Part shown: positions 5,822 to 10,933 of the stretch, in pieces
Layout of the letters: each line of letters starts with the position of its first letter
Numbering within the stretch: the stretch's first letter is position 1
Assembly: GCA_003585735.1 (NCBI GenBank)
Contig: NQOH01000006.1
Location: 92,335 to 103,267, forward strand
Direction of reading: 5' to 3'
DNA: 10,933 bases
Source: Gardnerella kenyensis
GTDB taxonomy: Bacteria; Actinomycetota; Actinomycetes; Actinomycetales; Bifidobacteriaceae
Notes under the pieces: generated by a model
What the model was told of the DNA's origin: nothing
Seen by the model: the letters and a program-made list of their open reading frames with translations, nothing else
The model's database searches: none
Translations under genes and position numbers: made by a program

Positions 5822-8063
5822 CTTGCGTTTCTGCAGCTTGCGTTTCGGCAGCTTGCGTTTCGGCAGCAGACTCAGCTCCAGCAGCAGCTTGCGTTTCAGC
5901 AGCCCCAGTCTTATCAGACCCAGTCTTATCAGCCTCCGTCTTGCCAGCCACGTTTCGCTTTAAACTTTCCGGAATTTCAACAGGCGGAATATTAGAATCC
6001 GGTCGTTGATCGTTAGAAAGCCAAAGAGTACGCTCCGGAGCTTTTCGAATCTTACTAAAGATTTCCTTAAGTTCCTTCTCGTTAAGCGTTTCTTTTTCAA
6101 GCAACTGACGAACAAGATCATCTAATACGTCGCGATTATTGTTAATAATCTCCCACGCTTCAGTATGAGCAGTTTCAATAAGCTTATGAACTTCATCGTC
6201 AATTACTTCAGCAGTACGATTCGAGAACTTGCGCGGTTGCAAAGAGTCAAGTGAACCGGAAGAATCGTCGTCTGCATCCATCCACTTAACAGCGCCAAGC
6301 TTTGCAGAGAAACCAAATTCAACAACCATCTTTCGAGCAATAGCCGTAGCTTTTTCAATATCGTTAGAAGCGCCGGTTGTTGGATCGTGGAACACCACTT
6401 CTTCAGCAGTACGACCGCCCATAGCATAAGCCATTTGATCAAGCAATTCGTTACGAGACTGAGAGTAGCGATCCGTAGTTGGCATCACTGCAGTGTAGCC
6501 GAGTGCGTGTCCGCGAGGCAAAATCGTCACCTTAGTAACAGGATCCGTATTATGCAACGCTGCAGCAACAAGCGCGTGACCACCCTCGTGGTAAGCGGTA
6601 TTGCGCAACTCGTCCAAAGCCATGCCCTTAGACTTTCTGCGAGGACCTGCTTGCACGCGATCAATAGCCTCATCAATAGCGCGGTTATCAATATATTGCG
6701 CGCCTGAACGAGCGCAAAGCAAAGCAGCTTCGTTAAGCACGTTAGCCAAATCAGCACCCGTAAAACCAGGAGTACGCACAGCAACCATATGAAGATCAAC
6801 GTCTGGAACGAAAGGCTTGCCCTTTGCGTGAACCTTCAAAATTGCCTCGCGGCCTTCCAAATCAGGAGCTTCCACTGCAACTTGCCTATCAAAACGACCC
6901 GGGCGCAAAAGTGCAGAATCAAGCACATCTGGACGGTTAGTTGCAGCAATAATAATCAAATTAGTATCGTTGTCGAAACCATCCATTTCCACAAGAAGCT
7001 GATTAAGCGTCTGCTCGCGCTCATCGTGACCACCAGTCATGCCACTTCCGCGACGACGACCAACAGCATCAATCTCATCAATAAAGATGATTGCAGGAGC
7101 ATTCTTCTTAGCTTCGTCAAAAAGCTCACGTACGCGGGAAGCACCAAGGCCAACGAACATCTCAACGAAGTCCGAACCAGCCATTGCGTAGAATGGTACG
7201 CCAGCTTCGCCAGCAATTGCGCGCGCAAGTAACGTTTTACCGGTTCCTGGAGGGCCGTAAAGAAGCACGCCTCGAGGAATACGCGCACCCAAAGCCTTGT
7301 AGCGAGAAGGATCCTTTAAGAAGTCCTTAATTTCTTCAACTTCTTCCACAGCAGCCTGCTCGCCTGCAACATCAGCAAACTTAGTCTTAGGCGTTTGGCC
7401 TTCCAAAAGCTTTCCTCGTCCGCGGCCGCCGCCCATGCCAAGCATGCTACCGCCAGCGCCGCCAATACGACTAAACATGAACCAAATCATGCCAAGGAAG
7501 AATAATATTGGCACAAGCGAAGTAATAAGATACGAGAAAATACCTTGAGATTGCAAGCTTGCAGTCCAACCATTTGCAGGCTTAGCTTTCTCAACTTCCT
7601 GCACAACAGATTTACCTTGAGCCAATGTGTAGTAGAATTGCACATCTTTGCCAAAGTCACGATCCTGCTTATTGCGCTTATCGTACTTCTTAAACGGAGC
7701 ATCAAGCGTAAGCTTAACCAACTGCTTATTGTCAATAATTTCCGCGTAGTTTGCTTTATGCGAATTCAGCAGCTCAAAACCATCTTGAGTATCGATAGTT
7801 TGTGCGCCGCCACGCGCAAACATTTGGAATCCAGCAACAGCAAGCAGCACGATTAGCACAATCCACGTCCATGGCGACTGCCAGAACTTGCGGCGCGAAC
7901 CGTTATTGTTATTTTCGCTATTGTTATTTTTATTATTCTTGCCTTGATTGCCGTTATTTTGAGAATTCCTAGGGTTTCGCGGATTAAGGAACGGATTGTT
8001 ACCGTTGTTTCCGCGCCCAGAACCGCCCATCGGGCCGTTAGGCATCATAGGAGAAGCGCCCAT
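5817..8063 (-). CDS. ftsH: ATP-dependent zinc metalloprotease FtsH
   Basis: FtsH is a membrane-anchored AAA+ protease that extracts and degrades misassembled membrane proteins and some soluble regulators. The 748 residues comprise an Asn/Gly-rich N-terminus (1-58), a first membrane helix (about 65-82), an extracytoplasmic domain (about 85-172), a second helix (about 175-198), and the AAA domain. The AAA domain has Walker A GPPGTGKT at 270-277, pore loop FVG at 303-305, Walker B IIFIDE at 325-330 and the second region of homology with arginine fingers at 376-393. The zinc protease follows, with HEGGH at 492-496 and the third ligand Asp568. All catalytic residues are present. The tail after about 705 is Ala/Gln/Thr low complexity ending in AAETQ repeats. 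The ATG has GAAAGGAG nine bases upstream. It follows hpt by 78 bp, as in many actinobacteria. The N-terminal Asn-rich block is longer than usual and likely unstructured. Confidence 0.97.
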   Translation of the reverse strand: MGASPMMPNGPMGGSGRGNNGNNPFLNPRNPRNSQNNGNQGKNNKNNNSENNNNGSRRKFWQSPWTWIVLIVLLAVAGFQMFARGGAQTIDTQDGFELLNSHKANYAEIIDNKQLVKLTLDAPFKKYDKRNKQDRDFGKDVQFYYTLAQGKSVVQEVEKAKPANGWTASLQSQGIFSYLITSLVPILFFLGMIWFMFSRIGGAGGSMLGMGGGRGRGKLLEGQTPKTKFADVAGEQAAVEEVEEIKDFLKDPSRYKALGARIPRGVLLYGPPGTGKTLLARAIAGEAGVPFYAMAGSDFVEMFVGLGASRVRELFDEAKKNAPAIIFIDEIDAVGRRRGSGMTGGHDEREQTLNQLLVEMDGFDNDTNLIIIAATNRPDVLDSALLRPGRFDRQVAVEAPDLEGREAILKVHAKGKPFVPDVDLHMVAVRTPGFTGADLANVLNEAALLCARSGAQYIDNRAIDEAIDRVQAGPRRKSKGMALDELRNTAYHEGGHALVAAALHNTDPVTKVTILPRGHALGYTAVMPTTDRYSQSRNELLDQMAYAMGGRTAEEVVFHDPTTGASNDIEKATAIARKMVVEFGFSAKLGAVKWMDADDDSSGSLDSLQPRKFSNRTAEVIDDEVHKLIETAHTEAWEIINNNRDVLDDLVRQLLEKETLNEKELKEIFSKIRKAPERTLWLSNDQRPDSNIPPVEIPESLKRNVAGKTEADKTGSDKTGAAETQAAAGAESAAETQAAETQAAETQE
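5823..5933 (-). repeat. 15-bp tandem repeats encoding the FtsH AAETQ tail
   Basis: Three 15-bp units, TTGCGTTTCKGCAGC, lie at 5823-5837, 5838-5852 and 5853-5867 (the last two identical). A fourth near-identical unit is at 5889-5903. A second pair, CCCAGTCTTATCAGM, follows at 5904-5918 and 5919-5933 and encodes the SDKTG/ADKTG part. All are in frame, so copy-number changes would lengthen or shorten the disordered C-terminus only. Confidence 0.92.
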
Positions 8064-8072
8064 GTAATAAGG

Positions 8073-8080
8073 CTCCTTTC
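8073..8080 (-). promoter_or_regulatory. Strong Shine-Dalgarno of ftsH
   Basis: GAAAGGAG on the minus strand ends nine bases before the ATG at 8061-8063. It is the best anti-SD match seen at any start in the window and fixes the FtsH start at MGASPMMP despite the unusual Asn-rich beginning. Confidence 0.8.
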
Positions 8081-8094
8081 AAACTCCCTGTATA

Positions 8095-8133
8095 AAAATT
8101 CTTAATATTTTAATAAGTTTTAGTAAGAATTTT
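8095..8133 (-). terminator. AT-rich 10-bp hairpin between hpt and ftsH (weak terminator or attenuator)
   Basis: AAAATTCTTA (8095-8104) and TAAGAATTTT (8124-8133) are perfect reverse complements around a 19-nt loop. The hairpin lies eight bases beyond the hpt stop codon, and on the minus strand the second arm runs into five U residues. Only two of the ten pairs contain G or C, so the stem is weak and readthrough into ftsH is likely. The same AT-rich segment may hold an ftsH promoter, but no convincing -35/-10 pair stands out. Confidence 0.35.
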
Positions 8134-8141
8134 GTAATTAA

Positions 8142-8696
8142 TTAAGCGCCATACACGGATGGTTTTAGAACCGCAATGCTGTTTAAATTGCGGTAACGCT
8201 CATCGTAGTCCATTCCGAAACCGACTACGAATGCGTCAGGAATTTCAAATCCCGAATAGTCGATTTGCACTTCTACTTCGCGTCGTGCTGGCTTACTTAG
8301 TAAAGCAAAAACTTTTACACTGTTAGCTCCGCGGCTTTTAAGCTCATCCACTAACCAAGCTAATGTGCGACCTGAGTCAACAATATCCTCAACAATCAGC
8401 ACGTCACGCCCACGCACGTCAGTACTTAAATCTTCACGAACCTTAATCTGCCCGCTTGTTTGAGTGCCACTTCCGTAGCTTGACAAGCTCATAAAGTCCA
8501 TTGGAGCGTTGATGCTAAGTTCTTGCGAAAATACTGCGAGAGTATTAACAGCTCCCTTAAGAACAGCAACAAGCAAAATATTACTGTTTTTGTAATCTTC
8601 GCTCACTTGCTTGGCAACTTCACGAATACGCTTCATAAGGTCTTCGTGAGTGATTAATTCATAGTCGATGTCATCTCGTATATCTGCAATTTGCAT
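8142..8696 (-). CDS. hpt: Hypoxanthine(-guanine) phosphoribosyltransferase
   Basis: Hpt salvages hypoxanthine and guanine in the cytosol by transferring ribose 5-phosphate from PRPP to give IMP or GMP. The 184-residue product has the type I PRTase elements in order: LLVAVLKGAV (41-50), the flexible loop SLSSYGSGTQTSG (70-82), the PRPP-binding signature VLIVEDIVDSGRT (99-111), the base-recognition region FVVGFGMDYDERYRNL (156-171) and a final LKPSVYG. Length matches the family (about 180). The frame stays open 38 codons further upstream, to 8810, but that part lies over the tilS 3' end and does not resemble Hpt, whereas MQIADIRDDI at 8696 does. A weak AAAGAT lies upstream. It overlaps the end of tilS by 26 bp, so the two are co-transcribed and probably coupled, as in other bifidobacteria. 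Confidence 0.94.
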   Translation of the reverse strand: MQIADIRDDIDYELITHEDLMKRIREVAKQVSEDYKNSNILLVAVLKGAVNTLAVFSQELSINAPMDFMSLSSYGSGTQTSGQIKVREDLSTDVRGRDVLIVEDIVDSGRTLAWLVDELKSRGANSVKVFALLSKPARREVEVQIDYSGFEIPDAFVVGFGMDYDERYRNLNSIAVLKPSVYGA

Positions 8697-9789
8697 GTTC
8701 ACTATCTTTGCATAAACGAATGACGATATGCTTGGCGCGCCTTGACGCCTCATAATGGTTTGGAAGAGAAAAAGGCTTCTGCCCGTGCCAATTTGTGCAA
8801 AGTTCGTCAATTGCTTGTACGTGACTAGACGAGAAACGCAGACAAAGCGCTGTTAACGCTCTTGCTATTATCCGCCGGCGAATCGCAGGATGATATTGCT
8901 CTAATTTTTTTGCTTCTAAGCTTACGATTTGCTCATTTTCGTCAATAATAGTTACTTTTGAATAAGCTTCGTCAACTTTTGAATTAATATAGTCAAGATC
9001 ATCTTGTGCAAGTTTTGCACCTTTAGAAAGTAAAGTCACCATATTTGCTTTTAAAAAGTGCGAAAGGTACGGCATAAGCGTGTGGCGAATTCTAGAGCGC
9101 AAAGGGTAATTTTCGCAAAGCTCTTGCGTTTTTGAAATATTATCGCCATTCGTAGGATCATCCCACCATGCGATTCCCAAATCTTCGCAAATCCCGGTTG
9201 TGTCTTCTCGAGTAAGTTCAATAAGAGGCCGCGCAAAACGCACGTTTTGACGTTGCGTTATTGCTTTCATTCCAGCAACTGCTTCTAATCCTGCTGAATC
9301 TTTTAATCCCATAAGCACGGTTTCTGCTTGATCGTTCGCCGTGTGAGCTAGTAAAACTACTGCTGCTTTATTAGCATTTGCAACTTTTATAATCGCCTCG
9401 TATCTTGCACTTCGAGCCGCAGACTCCTCACCTTCGCCTGAATCTTTAACATTCACTGATTCAAGGTACACATATTTGCGATCCACTCCAACTTGAACGC
9501 AACGGTTTGCAGCTTCTTTGGCGATTTCTGTTGAATGCGCTTGCATGTGATGATCCACGATTACAACTGCACAACGAAGTCCTCGAGACGCGCAAACAAT
9601 AGCACTAAGCGCTGTAAGAGCAAGCGAATCTCTGCCTCCAGAGCATGCAACCAAAACTAGCGGCGCATTCTCATTCGCTTCATGATTGCCATGTTCTAAA
9701 AAGCAAGAATCTTGTTCAAATAATTGCAATTCGTCAAAACAGCGTTTTATTGCTCCAATACCTGCGCGCATGCGAGATGAGTAAACCAT
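8671..9789 (-). CDS. tilS: tRNA(Ile)-lysidine synthetase
   Basis: TilS uses ATP and lysine to convert C34 of the CAU-anticodon tRNA-Ile to lysidine, so that the tRNA reads AUA codons as Ile; it is essential in most bacteria. Counting from the ATG at 9787-9789 (372 residues), the N-type PP-loop ATPase motif SGGRDS is at 50-55, followed by VDHHMQ (78-83), EESAARSARY (121-130), LAHTANDQAETVL (147-159), RPLIELTRED (187-196), DDPTN (210-214) and RSRIRHTLMPYL (231-242). The remaining 130 residues are the tRNA-binding region. The open frame reaches a TTG at 9858, but that extension consists of tandem repeats encoding hydrophobic residues and has no ribosome binding site. Neither ATG (9789 or 9771) has a clear Shine-Dalgarno either, so the start is moderately uncertain. 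It follows dacB and overlaps hpt. Confidence 0.92.
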   Translation of the reverse strand: MVYSSRMRAGIGAIKRCFDELQLFEQDSCFLEHGNHEANENAPLVLVACSGGRDSLALTALSAIVCASRGLRCAVVIVDHHMQAHSTEIAKEAANRCVQVGVDRKYVYLESVNVKDSGEGEESAARSARYEAIIKVANANKAAVVLLAHTANDQAETVLMGLKDSAGLEAVAGMKAITQRQNVRFARPLIELTREDTTGICEDLGIAWWDDPTNGDNISKTQELCENYPLRSRIRHTLMPYLSHFLKANMVTLLSKGAKLAQDDLDYINSKVDEAYSKVTIIDENEQIVSLEAKKLEQYHPAIRRRIIARALTALCLRFSSSHVQAIDELCTNWHGQKPFSLPNHYEASRRAKHIVIRLCKDSEHANCRYTR

Positions 9790-9814
9790 ATCGTCTAGTT
9801 TAGCGCTATTAGTA

Positions 9815-9858
9815 GCAGAAAATAACCAAGCAAAAATAACCAAGCAGAAAATAACCAA
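9815..9858. repeat. Three near-perfect 15-bp tandem repeats between dacB and tilS
   Basis: GCAGAAAATAACCAA occurs at 9815-9829 and 9844-9858, with a 14-bp variant (GCAAAAATAACCAA) at 9830-9843. On the minus strand each unit begins TTGGTT, so every copy offers a -35-like hexamer ahead of the TAATAG near 9805-9810. Whether this is a promoter is speculative. The missing base in the middle copy shifts the frame, consistent with the tract being non-coding. Confidence 0.88.
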
Positions 9859-9866
9859 GAAAAATA

Positions 9867-10933
9867 TTAGAGGTTTGGAAGCTGAGCCATGAACTTGTTA
9901 ATCGCAACGAAGGCTCCCCAAAAATCGTGTGGCTGATTTGCAACAACAGCGAAAGTTAAAACGCCACCGCTTTTTCGAGATACGTTTCCAGACATGGAAC
10001 TTACTTCGCTTAAGGAACCGGTTTTTACGCGCAAAAGTCCTGCTGCAGACTCATCTGCCAAACGCTTTCGAGAAGTGCCAATTAAGCCCGGCAAGGACAA
10101 TCCTTCAGAAGAAGCAGCTCCCCCAGAATCTGCCTTAATATTTAGCACTTGAACTTCTGCCAAAGTTGTAACAAGAACATGAGATTTTGGAGATAATCCC
10201 GAGCAATCAGACATATGCAATCCGCGAGTGCTGATTTTAAGCTTATGCAAGCCTTCTTCTACCGCTTGAACCGCGCCTTCCGGAGAATTGCTTTTATGAG
10301 CCGCAATAGCAGTTAAACGACCAAATTCTTCCGCTAAAGTGTTATCTGAAAGTCGAAGCATATAAGACATAACTTCATTAAGAGGCGCTGAAGAAACTTG
10401 CGCAAGAAGACGCGAATTTTTGGATATTAGCGTGCGCGTCTCGCTTACTTCAATTTCAGGATTTTGAGAATCTTCTGACTTATTTTTATTTTTGGAATTT
10501 TTGCCGCTATCCGAGGAATTTTCAGTAGAATTTTCCGCTTTTTTATCTGTTTTATCGGAATAATTTCGTACTTTAATTCCTTGCTTAATAAGCAGCCTTG
10601 CAAAAACTTGGCCTACGCTTAAAGCAGGATGCGGATCCGAAAGCGGAAAATCTGTTATTGCATCGGCATCAATACCAAGAATTTGAAGATCACGCTGACG
10701 AGCGTCGTCAATAGCCATAGATGAAGTTTCGGCATAAAAACGGCGCTCAGTATCCGTTTCATAAACGAGAGCAGGAGCGCGCTTTGCGCCAAAAAGAGAA
10801 TCGTCAAGCGAAAGAGAAACTTCGTGAATATTATCGAGCTTTAAGGCGGCTGCAGTTCTTTTAGCTAAAGTTGTTAAACCAGCCCTACCGTTTACATGAG
10901 ACCAGTCGTTTTCACCAACCCCAAGAAGCATAT
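9867..10933 (-). CDS. dacB: D-alanyl-D-alanine carboxypeptidase/endopeptidase, PBP4 (S13) type, 5'-truncated by window edge
   Basis: S13 enzymes trim or cleave peptidoglycan cross-links outside the cytoplasmic membrane. Only the C-terminal part (about 355 codons) is present. The frame is open to the edge and the first Met seen, at 10931, is internal, because VNGRAGLTTLAKRTAAAL lies well downstream of the catalytic SxxK in this family. Of the three penicillin-binding motifs, SDN (within LRLSDNTLAEEF, near 10342-10350) and KTG (within VKTGSLSEVSSMSG, near 10018-10026) are visible; SxxK is outside the window. DCSGLSPKS between them is the usual S13 D-x-S-G-L-S stretch. A Lys/Asn/Ser/Glu-rich insertion of about 40 residues (around 10437-10565) interrupts the globular sequence and is probably a disordered surface loop. 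It is the first gene of the dacB–tilS–hpt–ftsH order common in this family. Confidence 0.9.
   Translation of the reverse strand, partial: MLLGVGENDWSHVNGRAGLTTLAKRTAAALKLDNIHEVSLSLDDSLFGAKRAPALVYETDTERRFYAETSSMAIDDARQRDLQILGIDADAITDFPLSDPHPALSVGQVFARLLIKQGIKVRNYSDKTDKKAENSTENSSDSGKNSKNKNKSEDSQNPEIEVSETRTLISKNSRLLAQVSSAPLNEVMSYMLRLSDNTLAEEFGRLTAIAAHKSNSPEGAVQAVEEGLHKLKISTRGLHMSDCSGLSPKSHVLVTTLAEVQVLNIKADSGGAASSEGLSLPGLIGTSRKRLADESAAGLLRVKTGSLSEVSSMSGNVSRKSGGVLTFAVVANQPHDFWGAFVAINKFMAQLPNL

Noticed and set aside
8697..8810. 38-codon N-terminal extension of hpt
   Set aside because: It lies wholly over the tilS coding sequence in another frame and does not resemble Hpt N-termini; the ATG at 8696 gives the normal family length.
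9790..9858. 23-codon hydrophobic N-terminal extension of tilS from a TTG, resembling a membrane anchor
   Set aside because: It is encoded by a tandem 15-bp repeat, has no ribosome binding site, and TilS is a soluble enzyme. The ATG at 9789 is preferred.

Overview
This window reads as a chromosomal housekeeping region of a low-GC member of the Bifidobacteriaceae, most likely Gardnerella (vaginalis group). The evidence is the actinobacterial gene order dacB–tilS–hpt–ftsH followed by the folate-locus neighbour DUF3180, protein sequences of bifidobacterial character, and AT-leaning DNA with long Asn/Lys/Ser low-complexity tracts. This assignment comes from recognising families and gene order; no search was run. 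There is no sign of phage, insertion sequence, CRISPR or defence genes.

All seven genes are on the minus strand, so transcription runs from the right edge to the left. From upstream to downstream they are: a 5'-truncated D-Ala-D-Ala carboxypeptidase/PBP4 (dacB, cut by the window edge); tRNA(Ile)-lysidine synthetase (tilS); hypoxanthine phosphoribosyltransferase (hpt, overlapping the end of tilS); the membrane AAA+ protease FtsH; a 416-residue protein; a four-helix DUF3180 membrane protein joined to it by a TAATG stop/start overlap; the ABC-F translation factor EttA; and a DEAD-box RNA helicase with a long disordered basic N-terminus and an RGR-rich tail. Intrinsic terminators can be seen after ettA and, less perfectly, after ftsH. 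AT-rich hairpins follow hpt and the helicase.

The most interesting object is the 416-residue protein at 4400-5650. It would probably be labelled hypothetical, but it can be read as a decayed fusion of dihydroneopterin aldolase (FolB) and HPPK (FolK). Both folds can be followed through their hydrophobic and structural positions, yet essentially every catalytic or metal/ATP-binding residue is replaced. It lies where related actinobacteria carry ftsH–folE–folP–folB–folK–DUF3180; here folE and folP are absent and only 166 bp separate ftsH from the relic. The frame is open over its full length, has a strong Shine-Dalgarno and stays coupled to DUF3180. This suggests a retained pseudoenzyme in an organism that has lost at least this copy of the folate pathway.

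A second pattern is the number of short perfect or near-perfect tandem duplications (9, 12, 13, 15 and 23 bp units) at gene ends and in disordered termini. They look like replication-slippage products and probably vary between strains.
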